NCBI RefSeq assembly: GCF_016862895.1
Contig: NZ_BONV01000005.1
Span: 124,001 to 188,000 of the forward strand
Length of the DNA: 64,000 nt
DNA from: Planotetraspora kaengkrachanensis
Lineage (GTDB): Bacteria; Actinomycetota; Actinomycetes; Streptosporangiales; Streptosporangiaceae
Direction: 5' to 3'
In this document: in pieces, positions 1-8,986 of the stretch
How positions within the stretch are numbered: the first letter of the stretch is position 1
Layout of the letters: every line of letters begins with the position of its first letter
Position numbers and translations under genes: made by a program
Notes under the pieces: model-generated
Told to the model about the DNA's origin: nothing
The model's database searches: none
What the model saw: the letters and a program-made list of their open reading frames with translations, nothing else

Positions 1-546
1 GATCGCGTTGGCGGTGATGCCGAAGGGGCCCAGTTCGATGGCCAGGGTTTTGGTGAACCCCTGCAGGCCGGCCTTGGCGGCGGCGTAGTTGGCCTGGCCG
101 CGGTTGCCGAGCGCCGAAGCCGACGACATGCACACGATGCGGCCGTATCCCGCCTCCACCATGTGCCGCTGCGCGAATTGGCTGGCGATGAAGGCGCCGC
201 GCAGGTGCACGTCCATCACGGTCGTCCAGTCGTCGTCGGTCATCTTGAAGAGCAGGTTGTCGCGGATGATGCCGGCGTTGTTGACGAGGATGTGCAGCCC
301 GCCGAACATGTCCACGGTTCCGTCGATCGCGGCCCGCATGTCCTGGCGGCTGCTGACGTCGGCGGCGAAGGCCGTCGCCGCGCCACCGGAGGCCGTGATC
401 TCCGCGGCGACGGCCTTCGCGTTGTCGCCGTCGCGGTCGATCACGGCGATACTCGCGCCGAGCGCCGCGAGGTGGCGGGAGATCTCGGCGCCGATCCCCT
501 GGCCGCCGCCGGTCACGACGGCGACCTTGTCAGCGAAGTCGCGCAT
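1..546 (-). CDS. FabG-like short-chain dehydrogenase/reductase (C-terminus outside window)
   Basis: NAD(P)-dependent SDR, probably acting on a 3-hydroxy/3-oxoacyl thioester in the beta-oxidation set encoded just upstream. The 182 visible residues hold the cofactor motif TGGGQGIG (12-19), NNAG (89-92), the catalytic Ser in CMSSAS (about 141) and the YAAAK Tyr/Lys pair (154-158). The C-terminal substrate loop and VDGG-type end lie beyond the window. The ATG at 546 follows a good AAGGAAGGAAG ribosome site. It is 41 bp downstream of the acyl-CoA synthetase gene on the same strand, so it is probably the third gene of the thiolase operon. Exact substrate not readable from sequence. Confidence 0.9.
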   Translation of the reverse strand, partial: MRDFADKVAVVTGGGQGIGAEISRHLAALGASIAVIDRDGDNAKAVAAEITASGGAATAFAADVSSRQDMRAAIDGTVDMFGGLHILVNNAGIIRDNLLFKMTDDDWTTVMDVHLRGAFIASQFAQRHMVEAGYGRIVCMSSASALGNRGQANYAAAKAGLQGFTKTLAIELGPFGITANAI

Positions 547-587
547 GGAACTTCCTTCCTTGGAGGAGACAACAGCGGGTGAGAGGC

Positions 588-2141
588 TCAGCCCGTGACG
601 GTGCCCGGAGACCGGTATCGGTCGCGGAGCAGGCGCTTGTAGAGCTTGCCCGTGGGAAGCCGGGGCAGGCTGTCGACGAAGTCCACCGACCGTGGGCATT
701 TGTAGTGGGCGATCCGGTCGCGGCAGTAGGCGATGAGTTCGGCGGCGAGGCCGGGTCCTGCCGCGGCGGGGTCGACGAGCTCGACCACGGCCTTGACCTC
801 CTCGCCGAGGTCGGGATGGGGAACGCCGATGACGGCGACGTCCGCCACCGCGGGGTGGGCCGCGAGAAGGTTCTCCGTCTCCTGGGGGTAGATGTTGACC
901 CCACCAGAGATGATCATGTGGCTCTTGCGGTCGGTCAGGTAGAGGTGGCCGTCGGCGTCGAGGTGCCCGATGTCCCCGACCGTGGAGGCGAGGCCGCGAT
1001 CGTCGCTGATCCGGTTCTCCGCGGTCTTGGCAGGGTCGTCGAAGTACACGAAATTCGTCGCGCCGCGGAACCACACGGTTCCGTCCACGCCGGGCGGAAC
1101 GGGACGCTGCTCGTCGTCGAGGATCTCGACCTCACCGATGATCGCCCTGCCGACCGTTCCCGGGTGCGCCAGCCACTGCTCCGAGTCGCACCACGTGAAG
1201 CCGTTCCCCTCCGTCGCGCCGTAGTACTCGAGGACTATCGGGCCGAGCCAGTCGATCATCGCCTGCTTGACCGGGACGGGACACGGCGCGGCTCCGTGCA
1301 CGATCCGCTCCAGTGACGACAGGTCGTAGCGGTCGCGCACCTCCCGGGGCAGCCGCAACAACCGGATGAACATGGTCGGCACCATCTGGCAGTGCGTGAT
1401 GCGGTGCTTTTCGACCAGCGCGCACCACTGCTCGGCGTCGAACCGCTCCATGACGATGACCGTGCCGCCGAGGCGCAGCGCGCCCGCGACGCTCCCCTGC
1501 GGCGCGGAGTGGTACAGCGGCGCCGGGTTCAGGTATGTCAGGCCCTCACGGAAGCCCAGCAGGTCACGGACCCAGTCGAGGACCTCGTCGGCGTCGCCTG
1601 GGCGCAGATCCTGGAGCGGCCGGCAGATTCCCTTCGGCCGTCCGGTGGTCCCCGACGAGTAGAGCATGACGTTGCCGCGCTCCTCGTCCGCCACGGGCAC
1701 GCCGGGGTGGCGCTCGACGGCGGCCGCGAAGGGCTCCCACCGCTCGTCCGGCTCCTCGAGCCCGACCATGAGGAACCGTTCGACCTCCGGGCACTCTTCC
1801 GCCGCCTTCACGACGACGTCGCGGAGCGTCACGGTGCCGACGAACACCCGTGCCCTGCAGTTGCCGACGATGTAGGCCACCTCGTCGGCCGTGAGGTGCG
1901 TGTTGATCAGCGTGTAGTACAGCCCGGTGCGTTCGGCCGCGGATTCGATCACGAGCAGTTCGAGGCGGTTCTCGGCCATCACCGCGATGTGGTCGCCGCG
2001 CCGCAGGCCCTGGTCACGCAGCAGGTGGGCCACCTGGTTCGCGGCGTACTCGAGCTGGGCGAACGTGAGCGACCTGCCCGAGTCCGCCATGACGACGGCG
2101 GGCTTGTCAGGGTGGGCGACGGCGTGGTGGCCCGGGTACAT
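588..2141 (-). CDS. Acyl-CoA synthetase (AMP-forming, FadD-like)
   Basis: Activates a carboxylic acid to its CoA thioester through an acyl-adenylate. The 517-residue protein is of family length. It carries the ATP-binding P-loop YSSGTTGRPKG (161-171), the YYGATEG adenine motif near 311 and the C-terminal TGKLYKR motif with the adenylation Lys near 503. ATG at 2141 is preceded by GAGGAG. It lies between thiolase (40 bp upstream) and SDR (41 bp downstream) on the same strand. With the neighbouring dehydrogenases and importer this suggests uptake, activation and beta-oxidation of one acid class. Chain length or ring structure of the substrate cannot be told from the motifs. Confidence 0.93.
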   Translation of the reverse strand: MYPGHHAVAHPDKPAVVMADSGRSLTFAQLEYAANQVAHLLRDQGLRRGDHIAVMAENRLELLVIESAAERTGLYYTLINTHLTADEVAYIVGNCRARVFVGTVTLRDVVVKAAEECPEVERFLMVGLEEPDERWEPFAAAVERHPGVPVADEERGNVMLYSSGTTGRPKGICRPLQDLRPGDADEVLDWVRDLLGFREGLTYLNPAPLYHSAPQGSVAGALRLGGTVIVMERFDAEQWCALVEKHRITHCQMVPTMFIRLLRLPREVRDRYDLSSLERIVHGAAPCPVPVKQAMIDWLGPIVLEYYGATEGNGFTWCDSEQWLAHPGTVGRAIIGEVEILDDEQRPVPPGVDGTVWFRGATNFVYFDDPAKTAENRISDDRGLASTVGDIGHLDADGHLYLTDRKSHMIISGGVNIYPQETENLLAAHPAVADVAVIGVPHPDLGEEVKAVVELVDPAAAGPGLAAELIAYCRDRIAHYKCPRSVDFVDSLPRLPTGKLYKRLLRDRYRSPGTVTG

Positions 2142-2181
2142 CCGGCGGCTCCTCGGAATGAGTGGGGACGGGAGGATGCGC

Positions 2182-3381
2182 TCAGGCGACGTCGAACAGC
2201 CCGGCGGCGCCCATGCCGCCGCCGACGCACATCGTGATCACCACGTGGCGGGCGCCACGCCTGCGGCCTTCCAGCAGCGCGTGGCCGACGAGCCTGGCGC
2301 CGCTCATGCCGTAGGGGTGGCCGATGGAGATGCCGCCGCCGTTCACGTTGAACCTGTCAGGGTCGATGCCGAGTTCGTCGCGGCAGTACACCGCCTGCGA
2401 GGCGAACGCCTCGTTGAGCTCCCACAGGTCGATGTCGTCGACGGTCAGCCCGTGTGCTTTGAGCAGCTTGGGGATGGCGAAGACGGGCCCGATGCCCATC
2501 TCGTCCGGCGCGCACCCCGCCACCGCGATCCCGCGGTAGACCCCGAGCGGTTCGAGGCCGCGGCGCTCGGCCTCCCGGCGTTCCATGAGGACGGAGGCCG
2601 AGGCCCCGTCGGACAGCTGCGAGGAGTTCCCCGCGGTGACGCAGGCCCTGGCCGTCACCTGCCCGTCGGGCAGGACGGTCCGCAGGCCCGCAAGCACCTC
2701 CATCGTCGTGGCCGGGCGGTTGCCCTCGTCCCTGCTCAGCGTGACGTCCTCGTAGCGGACCTCGCCGCTCTCCGCGTCGACGATCTTCTTACGGCTCGGC
2801 AACGGGACGATCTCGTCGTCGAACCGGCCCGCCTCCTGGGCCGCCGCCGTCCGCCGTTGGGAGCTGAGAGCGAACTCGTCCTGCCGCTCGCGGCTCACCT
2901 TGTAGCGCTCGGCGACGATCTCCGCCGTCTGCAGCATCGGCATGTACAGGTCAGGCACGTTCGCGACGAGCCACGGGTCCTTCGCCCGGTAGCCGTTGAG
3001 GTGCTCGTTCTCCACGACCGAGACGGACTCGACGCCGCCGCCGACCGTGATCCGCATGCCGTCGGCGAGGATCTGCTTGGCGGCGACGGCGATCGCCATC
3101 AGGCCCGACGAGCACTGGCGGTCGATCGTCATCCCGGGGACGGATTCGGGCAGCCCGGCGCGCAGCAGGCCCTGCCGTGCCACGTTCGCCCCGGACGATC
3201 CCTGCTGCAGCGCGCAGCCCAGGATCACGTCGTCGACCTCGGCGCCGTCGATCCCGGCCCGCTGGACGGCGGCCGCGACGACGTGCCCGGCGAGTTCCTG
3301 TGCCTGGGTGTCGTTGAACGCACCACGCCGCGCCCTGCCGATCGGCGTTCGAGCGGTGGAGACGATGACGGCTTCTCGCAT
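2182..3381 (-). CDS. Acetyl-CoA acetyltransferase family thiolase
   Basis: Thiolytic cleavage of a 3-oxoacyl-CoA in beta-oxidation, or the reverse condensation. The 399-residue protein begins [15 protein letters not shown]. The nucleophilic Cys is at about 90 (DRQCSSG), the catalytic His at about 355 ([11 protein letters not shown]) and the second Cys at about 385 (CVGGGMG), so the site looks complete. An open frame extends further upstream, but ATG 3381 matches the family start and the extension would cover the divergent control region. First gene of the leftward thiolase-FadD-SDR operon, back to back with the MaoC operon. A perfect 18-bp palindrome sits between the two. Confidence 0.94.
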   Translation of the reverse strand: MREAVIVSTARTPIGRARRGAFNDTQAQELAGHVVAAAVQRAGIDGAEVDDVILGCALQQGSSGANVARQGLLRAGLPESVPGMTIDRQCSSGLMAIAVAAKQILADGMRITVGGGVESVSVVENEHLNGYRAKDPWLVANVPDLYMPMLQTAEIVAERYKVSRERQDEFALSSQRRTAAAQEAGRFDDEIVPLPSRKKIVDAESGEVRYEDVTLSRDEGNRPATTMEVLAGLRTVLPDGQVTARACVTAGNSSQLSDGASASVLMERREAERRGLEPLGVYRGIAVAGCAPDEMGIGPVFAIPKLLKAHGLTVDDIDLWELNEAFASQAVYCRDELGIDPDRFNVNGGGISIGHPYGMSGARLVGHALLEGRRRGARHVVITMCVGGGMGAAGLFDVA

Positions 3382-3475
3382 GCTGGGCTCCCAACGGCCG
3401 CGCCCCGGAGGAGCGGACTTCGGCGATGCACGGAAGGTCGGATCCGGGCTAGGCGAATCGACAGTAACCAAAGAT

Positions 3476-3493
3476 GAACTTGAGCTCAAGTTC
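3476..3493. promoter_or_regulatory. Perfect 18-bp palindrome, probable operator of the divergent thiolase/MaoC operons
   Basis: GAACTTGAGCTCAAGTTC is its own reverse complement. It lies between the thiolase start (3381) and the MaoC start (3557), where a repressor could control both. Its right side, TTGAGCTCAAGTTCTGATAG, matches the element upstream of the enoyl-CoA hydratase operon (TTGACCTCAATTTCAGATAG) at 17 of 20 positions. Probably the site of one of the two TetR proteins encoded nearby (7208-7864 or 14061-14744); the assignment is inference. Confidence 0.7.
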
Positions 3494-3556
3494 TGATAGG
3501 AAGTAGGGCGACGACCACGGCCCACGCCGGCGTGCGGCCGAGAGACAGGGGCTTCC

Positions 3557-4030
3557 ATGGGTGCTCCCGTGCGTCCGCGCACACTCGCCGACCTGCAGGA
3601 CCTGATCGGAACCCCGCTCGGGCCGACCTCGTGGACCGAGGTCACGCAGGAGGCGATCGACACCTTCGCCGAGGTCACCGGCGACTCCCAATGGATCCAC
3701 GTCGACCCCGCACGGGCCGCGGACGGGCCGTTCGGCACGACCGTCGCACACGGGCTCTACACCCTGTCGCTTCTTCCGGTGCTCTCGACACGGCTCATGC
3801 GGTTCGACGGATTCGCCCACAGTCTGAACTACGGCTATGACCGGATCCGTTTTCCCGCCCCGGTCCCCGTCGGCTCCCGGCTGCGGATGACCCTCACCGT
3901 CGCCGCCGCGGAACGGGCGACACATGGCGGGATCCAGATCCGGACGAGCCAGACGGTGGAGTGCGACGCCGCCGGCAAACCCGTGCTCGTCGCGGAAAGC
4001 ATCGCCCTGGTTTTCGAGGCGAGCGCGTGA
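3557..4030 (+). CDS. MaoC-family (R)-specific enoyl-CoA hydratase
   Basis: Hot-dog-fold hydratase of 157 residues that adds water to a 2-enoyl-CoA, probably handing its product on in the same pathway. The hydratase signature appears as [15 protein letters not shown] (about 37-51, with the Asp/His pair) followed by [11 protein letters not shown]. The single-domain length fits NodN/MaoC-like hydratases. ATG follows AGGGG. It heads the rightward operon; its TGA is 32 bp before the chosen start of the first acyl-CoA dehydrogenase and overlaps an alternative GTG start of that gene. Confidence 0.92.
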   Translation: MGAPVRPRTLADLQDLIGTPLGPTSWTEVTQEAIDTFAEVTGDSQWIHVDPARAADGPFGTTVAHGLYTLSLLPVLSTRLMRFDGFAHSLNYGYDRIRFPAPVPVGSRLRMTLTVAAAERATHGGIQIRTSQTVECDAAGKPVLVAESIALVFEASA

Positions 4031-4062
4031 GCTCCCTGAACCGACGATCCAGTGAGGTACGG

Positions 4063-5253
4063 ATGACTGACGACGAGGCGATCTCGGCCGACCTGGCCCT
4101 CAGGGTGGAACGACTGCTCGACGACGTCGACCTGGCCCGCATCGGCCGGGAGGACTTCCTCGGCGCCCGATTCGACGCGGGCCTCGCCTGGGTGCACTTC
4201 CCACCGGGCTGCGGCGGCCTGGGGCTGCCCGTCGAATTCCAGGAACTCGTCGACTCGCGGCTGCGCGCCGCGGGCGCGCCCGAACACCTGCCGGGCCGCA
4301 ACGGCATCGGACGCGGCATGGCCGCACCGACCATCGCGGCCTTCGGCACCGAGGAGCAGAAGACGCGCCTGCTGCGTCCTCTGTGGACCGGCGAGCACGA
4401 GTACTGCCAGTTGTTCAGCGAACCCGGCGCGGGATCCGACCTCGCGGCCGTCGCGGCCCGCGCGGTGCGCGACGGCGACACCTGGGTGGTCAACGGCCAG
4501 AAGGTCTGGACGTCGAGCGCGCACACGGCGCGACGCGCGATCCTCGTGGCGCGCACCGACGCCGACGTCCCGAAGCACCGTGGCCTGACGTACTTCATCT
4601 GCGACATGACCGATCCCGGCGTCGACGTCCGGCCGCTACGTCAGATCACAGGTGAGGCCGAGTTCAACGAAGTGTTTCTGACCGACGTCAGGATTCCCGA
4701 CGCCGATCGCCTCGGAGAGGTCGGCGAAGGCTGGCGGGTCGCGACGCTGACCTTGAACAACGAACGGGTGGCCATCGGCGGCGGCGTCCCCCGGGAGCAG
4801 GGCATGATCGGCAAGGCGGCCCAGGCGTGGCGGGAGCGGCCGGAGCTGCGCGACCCCGCGATGCACGACGAGTTGATGCGCCACTGGGTGGAGGCCGAGG
4901 TCGCCCGCCTCTCCGCCGTCCGCATGCGGCAGCGTCTCGCGGCCGGCCAGCCCGGTCCCGAGGGTTCGGCGATGAAGCTGACCTTCGCCCGCCTGGCTCA
5001 GGCGATCTCCGGGTTCGAGCTCGAACTCCTCGGCGCGGACGGCCTGCGCTACGACGACTGGACGGCGCGCCGGCCCGAGAGTGTGGACTACACCGGACGC
5101 GGAGCGGGCTACCGCTACCTGCGGGCGAAGGGCAATTCGATCGAGGGCGGGACGTCGGAGATCCTCCGCAACGTCATCGCCGAACGCGTTCTCGGCCTGC
5201 CCGCGGAACACCGGACCGACAAGGACATCCCGTGGAAGGACGTGCCCCGATGA
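4063..5253 (+). CDS. Acyl-CoA dehydrogenase, first subunit of a pair
   Basis: FAD-dependent alpha,beta-dehydrogenation of an acyl-CoA. The 396 residues include the substrate/FAD segment FSEPGAGSDL, a WTSSAHTA flavin-contact stretch and the C-terminal GGTSEILRNVIAERVLGLP. ATG 4063 has GAGG upstream. An in-frame GTG at 4027 overlapping the MaoC stop (GTGA) is a real alternative and would add 12 residues. It overlaps the next dehydrogenase gene by ATGA. Two adjacent, coupled ACADs are typical of actinobacterial heteromeric FadE pairs such as those of steroid side-chain breakdown, so the proteins probably form one complex. Substrate unknown. Confidence 0.92.
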   Translation: MTDDEAISADLALRVERLLDDVDLARIGREDFLGARFDAGLAWVHFPPGCGGLGLPVEFQELVDSRLRAAGAPEHLPGRNGIGRGMAAPTIAAFGTEEQKTRLLRPLWTGEHEYCQLFSEPGAGSDLAAVAARAVRDGDTWVVNGQKVWTSSAHTARRAILVARTDADVPKHRGLTYFICDMTDPGVDVRPLRQITGEAEFNEVFLTDVRIPDADRLGEVGEGWRVATLTLNNERVAIGGGVPREQGMIGKAAQAWRERPELRDPAMHDELMRHWVEAEVARLSAVRMRQRLAAGQPGPEGSAMKLTFARLAQAISGFELELLGADGLRYDDWTARRPESVDYTGRGAGYRYLRAKGNSIEGGTSEILRNVIAERVLGLPAEHRTDKDIPWKDVPR

Positions 5254-6350
5254 CCGACGCCGACCTGCTGTACGGCGACGTCGAAGAAGAGCTTCGCGCG
5301 AGCGTGCGCCGGCTGCTCGCCCAGCGTGTCTCCCCGGCGGTCCTGGCCGCGGCCTACGACGAGCCCGCCGGCTTGTCCGCCCTGTGGCGGGGCCTGGCCC
5401 GCGACCTGGGCGTCGCCGCCCTGCTGATCCCCGAGGAGCTCGGCGGAGTGGGCGCCACCGCGCGCGAGGCCGCCGTGGTGGCCGAGGAGATCGGCCGTGC
5501 GGTGGCACCCGTCCCTTTCCTCACCAGTTCCGTGATCGCCACTGTGGCCCTGCTCGAGGCCGGAGACCACGAGACGCTCGCGGTCCTGGCCGCCGGCGAG
5601 GCGACCGCGGCGCTCGCCCTGGGGTTCGGCGCGGCCGCGCCGCCGGTGGCGGCCACTGTGAAGGCGACCCCCGCGGGCCTGTCCGGCCACGTCGCGACCG
5701 TGGCCGATGCGGGCACCGCCACCGTGCTCGTCGTGCCGGCGGAGGGCGCCGACGGACTCGAACTGCACACGGTCACCGCGCCCGGGCCTGGGACGACGGT
5801 GACGCCGGTGCCGTCGCTCGACATGACCAGGCCCGTCGCCGACGTCGCGTTCGACGGAGCGCCCTCGCGCAGGATCGACCGGGGCGACGCGCGCGGGGCG
5901 GTCGCCGAGGCGCTGCGCGCGGGCGCCGTACTCCTCGCGTCCGAGCAGATCGGCGTCGCGAGCCGGTGTTTCGAGATGACGCTCGACTACGTCAGGCAGC
6001 GCTACCAGTTCGGCCGCTCGATCGGGTCGTTCCAGGCGGTCAAGCACCGGCTCGCCGACCTGTGGGTGGAGGTGGGGCAGGCGGGCGCCGCGGCGCGCTA
6101 CGCCGCCGACACCCACGCCCGCCGGGATCCGGACGTCGCGGTCGCCGCCGCGGTCGCGCAGTCCTACTGCGGCACCGTGGCCGTGCACGCGGCCGAGGAG
6201 TGCGTGCAGCTTCACGGTGGCATCGGGATGACCTGGGAGCACCCCGCTCACCTTTACCTCAAACGCGCCAAGGCCGACCAGCTCGCGCTCGGCACTCCCT
6301 ACGAGGCGCGGAGCGCGCTTGCCGCCCTGGTCGGGCTGCCGCGCGCCTGA
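5250..6350 (+). CDS. Acyl-CoA dehydrogenase, second subunit of a pair
   Basis: A 366-residue acyl-CoA dehydrogenase with a divergent, alanine-rich middle domain. The C-terminal flavin/dimer region is well conserved: RQRYQFGRSIGSFQAVKH and LHGGIGMTWEHPAHLYLKRA. ATG 5250 overlaps the upstream stop (ATGA), implying translational coupling and fixed stoichiometry with the first dehydrogenase. The degenerate mid-domain is what is usually seen in the partner subunit of an alpha2beta2 FadE pair. That these two proteins form a heteromer is inference from layout and family knowledge. Last gene of the operon, followed by a hairpin. Confidence 0.92.
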   Translation: MTDADLLYGDVEEELRASVRRLLAQRVSPAVLAAAYDEPAGLSALWRGLARDLGVAALLIPEELGGVGATAREAAVVAEEIGRAVAPVPFLTSSVIATVALLEAGDHETLAVLAAGEATAALALGFGAAAPPVAATVKATPAGLSGHVATVADAGTATVLVVPAEGADGLELHTVTAPGPGTTVTPVPSLDMTRPVADVAFDGAPSRRIDRGDARGAVAEALRAGAVLLASEQIGVASRCFEMTLDYVRQRYQFGRSIGSFQAVKHRLADLWVEVGQAGAAARYAADTHARRDPDVAVAAAVAQSYCGTVAVHAAEECVQLHGGIGMTWEHPAHLYLKRAKADQLALGTPYEARSALAALVGLPRA

Positions 6351-6360
6351 GCGGCCGAGG

Positions 6361-6385
6361 GCCGGCCACATGGTTCGTGGCCGGC
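6361..6385. terminator. Hairpin between convergent operons
   Basis: GCCGGCCAC and GTGGCCGGC form a perfect 9-bp stem around a 7-nt loop, extendable by GAG/CTC with a bulge. It fills the 36 bp between the rightward dehydrogenase stop and the leftward enoyl-CoA hydratase stop, so it can end both transcripts. There is no T-run, as usual for high-GC actinobacteria. Confidence 0.65.
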
Positions 6386-6386
6386 C

Positions 6387-7205
6387 TCAGCGGCCCTGGA
6401 ACACCGGCGCCCGCTTGGCGGCGAAGGCCGCGACAGCGGCGGCGTGGTCGTCCGTCTCCGCGCACCGCATGATCTCGTTGACCTCGAGGTCCATGCAGGT
6501 CGGCAGATCGTGGTCGACCGCGCGGAGCACGTTGCCCTTGATGGCCGACAGTGCGACCGCGGGGCCTGCCGCGAGCGCGCGGCCCCAGTCGAGCGCCGCC
6601 TTCAGCGCCTCACCCGCCGGCACGACCCGGTTGACCAGCCCGGTCTCCGATGCCTGCGCCGCGCTCATCCGCGGGGAGAACATCAGCAGCTCCAGGGCCT
6701 TGGCGGTGCCGAGCATCCGCGTCAGAAACCACGTCGCGCCGTAGTCGCCGCTCAGCCCGACGCGGGCGAACGCCGTCACGAAGACCGAGGCCTCCGAGGC
6801 GATCCGCAGATCGCAAGCCAGCGCGAGGCCGAGTCCCGCCCCCGCCGCGGCGCCGTCCACGCACGCGATCGTCGGTTTCGCCATCGCGTGCAACCGGCCG
6901 GCGGTCGCGCGCTGGAACCGGCGCTGGCGCTCGAGCCTCTCGTGCGACGGCGCCGCGTCCGTGCCCTCCTCGGCGAACGCCTTGACGTCGCCGCCCGCGC
7001 AGAACGCGCCGCCGGCGCCGGTGAGGACGACGCACCGCACCTCATGGTCCGTCTCGCACGCTTCCAGCGCGGCGGCCAGCGCTTCCAGCATGGAGTCGCT
7101 CAGGGCGTTACGGCGTTCCGGCCGGTTCAAGGTCAGGATCGCGACACCCTGGTCGATCTCGGTGAGCAGTTCGCCGGTGCCTGTCTCAAGGACGCGTGAC
7201 GCCAT
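6387..7205 (-). CDS. Enoyl-CoA hydratase/isomerase family protein
   Basis: Crotonase-fold protein of 272 residues, expected to hydrate or isomerise an enoyl-CoA. Visible family segments are LTLNRPERRNALS near the N-terminus, the oxyanion-hole stretch GAGGAFCAGGDVKAF, and GAAAGAGLGLALACDLRIAS. ATG 7205 is chosen because AAGGAG sits 5 nt upstream; a GTG two codons earlier is too close to that site. It starts 2 bp after the stop of the TetR gene and is the last gene of the importer operon, tying substrate import to degradation. Confidence 0.92.
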   Translation of the reverse strand: MASRVLETGTGELLTEIDQGVAILTLNRPERRNALSDSMLEALAAALEACETDHEVRCVVLTGAGGAFCAGGDVKAFAEEGTDAAPSHERLERQRRFQRATAGRLHAMAKPTIACVDGAAAGAGLGLALACDLRIASEASVFVTAFARVGLSGDYGATWFLTRMLGTAKALELLMFSPRMSAAQASETGLVNRVVPAGEALKAALDWGRALAAGPAVALSAIKGNVLRAVDHDLPTCMDLEVNEIMRCAETDDHAAAVAAFAAKRAPVFQGR

Positions 7206-7207
7206 TT

Positions 7208-7864
7208 TCACTCCTTCGAAGCGGGTGAGCCGTCCGCGGCGTCAGGCGGGATGGTGAGCCCGAGCGCGGCGCCCCACAACATGGACAGTGTTCGCACCGC
7301 CTGGTCGAAGTCCACCGGTTTCGTCACCGCCGGGTTCCCGACGAACAGCGAGTACGCCGACCTGCTCACCATCGAGGTGAGCGCGATCGCCGTCGAGTAG
7401 GGGTCCAGCCCGTCGGGCAGCACACCGAGGCGGCCGACGGCGAGGATGTGCGCCTCCGTCCGGGCGAGGTAGGCCTTCGACCGCTCGGTGAGCATCTCCT
7501 GCACGCCGGGGTCGAACGTCGCCACCTGTTCGATCACCCCCATCAGCGCGGCGTTCTCCCGGTATCTGACCAGGTATCTCCTGGTGGAGCGGGCGATGCC
7601 GCGTGCGGCCTGCTCGGTGTCGCGGTATTCGACCTCGCGTGTCGTCGGCGCCGTCCTCGACAGCACGCTCGTGGCGACGACGCGGAACAGCTCCTCCTTC
7701 GTCGCGAAATGCGTGTAGAAGGTGCCGTGCGCGACCCGGGCCTCGCTCGCGATGTCGGTGATCCGCGCGTTCAGGAACCCGTCCCTTTCGAACACGCGGC
7801 GTCCCGCCTCGACGAGCGCGTCGTAGGTGCGCTGGCCTCGCGGCGTCCGCCGTACCGTCGTCAC
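7208..7864 (-). CDS. TetR-family transcriptional regulator
   Basis: A 218-residue TetR repressor. The N-terminal helix-turn-helix region reads RVFERDGFLNARITDIASEA then HGTFYTHFATKEELF. The C-terminal ligand domain is generic. The GTG start at 7864 overlaps the stop of the permease gene (GTGA), which makes the normal 218-residue TetR size; the open frame further upstream is inside the permease gene. It is unusual for the regulator to be co-translated in the middle of a transporter operon. Its HTH closely resembles that of the TetR at 14061-14744, suggesting related operators. The ligand is probably an acyl-CoA of the pathway, by inference. Confidence 0.93.
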   Translation of the reverse strand: MTTVRRTPRGQRTYDALVEAGRRVFERDGFLNARITDIASEARVAHGTFYTHFATKEELFRVVATSVLSRTAPTTREVEYRDTEQAARGIARSTRRYLVRYRENAALMGVIEQVATFDPGVQEMLTERSKAYLARTEAHILAVGRLGVLPDGLDPYSTAIALTSMVSRSAYSLFVGNPAVTKPVDFDQAVRTLSMLWGAALGLTIPPDAADGSPASKE

Positions 7865-8979
7865 CGCGTCGGCTCCGCGGACGCCGGGACGGAAACGGCC
7901 GCGGCGAGCTCGCCGTCCGCGGCGACGCCGGTCGGCGGACCGCTTCTGCGGCGGCGCACGGCACGGACGCCGTTGTCGACGACCCCGGCGAGACCGCCGG
8001 GCAGGAAGAGCACGAAGAGGATGAAGACGACGCCGAGCAGCAGTTGCGGCTGGGCGAGCGGAACGCGGACGACGTCCGGCAGTGCGGCGACGCCCGCGGA
8101 CGAGGTGATGGCGGGCAGGCGTTGCTGAAGCAACGTGTACACGACGGCCCCGAGCAATGCGCCCCACACGCGGCCGCGGCCGCCGAGAATCAGCATGATC
8201 ACCAGTCCGATGGAGAAGCTCAGTGACGTTTCGCCGGGGTCGGCCGCGCCGAGCAGGATGGCATACACGACTCCGGCCACACCGGCGAGCGTCGAGGCGA
8301 TGAGGGCGACCACCAGCTTGTAGGTGTAGACGGTGAACCCCATCACTTCGGCGCGCAGCTCATTCTCCCGGATCGCGCGCCACACGTGCCCGATCCGCGT
8401 CGTCGTCAGCCATCGGGCGAGCGCGAACGTGCCCACCAGGAGCGCGAGCGCCAGCCAGTAGACGTGCTTGGTGTTCACGATGCCGACCAGCGCCGCGGGG
8501 AGCTTCTCGAACGGGATGGTCACCCCGTCGGCGCCGCCGCTGCCCAGATAGTTCTGACCGATGGCGATGGCCATCAGCTGCGCGGCCGCGAGCGTCACCA
8601 TCGAGTAGGCGATCAGGCTGGCGCGCAGCGCGACCGCGTTCACGATCACGGCCGCCACGACGGTGATCCCGACGGCCGACGCCGCCGCCGTCCAGAACCC
8701 CACCGGGGTGAAGGCCAGCAGCATCACGAAACCGTAGGACCCCAGCGCGAAGAACATGCCGTGGCCGAAGGAGACCAGGCCGGTGTAGCCCATCAGCAGG
8801 TCGTAGGTGATCGCGAGCGCGGCGATCACATATGCGGTCCCGAGCACCTGCAGGCTGCCGATGCCGCCCACCGTGTCGGGCAGGACGCCCAGGCCCGGCA
8901 CCGCCAGGAAGGGCGCGCAGGCCAGCAGGGCAACGACGCCCACCAGCACGAGTGGTGTCACGAGTTTTCTCACCGTCAC
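7861..8979 (-). CDS. Branched-chain amino acid-type ABC transporter permease (LivM-like)
   Basis: Inner-membrane permease, 372 residues, with repeated hydrophobic helices and the LivM-type signature run LGTAYVIAALAITYDLLMGY then GLVSFGHGMFFALGSYGF. It forms the channel with the LivH-like protein encoded 7 bp upstream. GTG 8979 is the start. A basic, Ala/Pro-rich C-terminal tail extends past the last membrane segment. Transporters of this HAAT class often import carboxylates other than amino acids; with the surrounding acyl-CoA genes an acid is the likelier cargo, which is inference. Confidence 0.92.
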   Translation of the reverse strand: MTVRKLVTPLVLVGVVALLACAPFLAVPGLGVLPDTVGGIGSLQVLGTAYVIAALAITYDLLMGYTGLVSFGHGMFFALGSYGFVMLLAFTPVGFWTAAASAVGITVVAAVIVNAVALRASLIAYSMVTLAAAQLMAIAIGQNYLGSGGADGVTIPFEKLPAALVGIVNTKHVYWLALALLVGTFALARWLTTTRIGHVWRAIRENELRAEVMGFTVYTYKLVVALIASTLAGVAGVVYAILLGAADPGETSLSFSIGLVIMLILGGRGRVWGALLGAVVYTLLQQRLPAITSSAGVAALPDVVRVPLAQPQLLLGVVFILFVLFLPGGLAGVVDNGVRAVRRRRSGPPTGVAADGELAAAVSVPASAEPTR

Positions 8980-8986
8980 GCCCCGT

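Noticed and set aside
1392-3477. Long rightward open frames opposite the acyl-CoA synthetase and thiolase genes
   Set aside because: Antisense shadows of well-identified genes in high-GC DNA: biased Arg/His/Asp composition, no ribosome sites and no family motifs.
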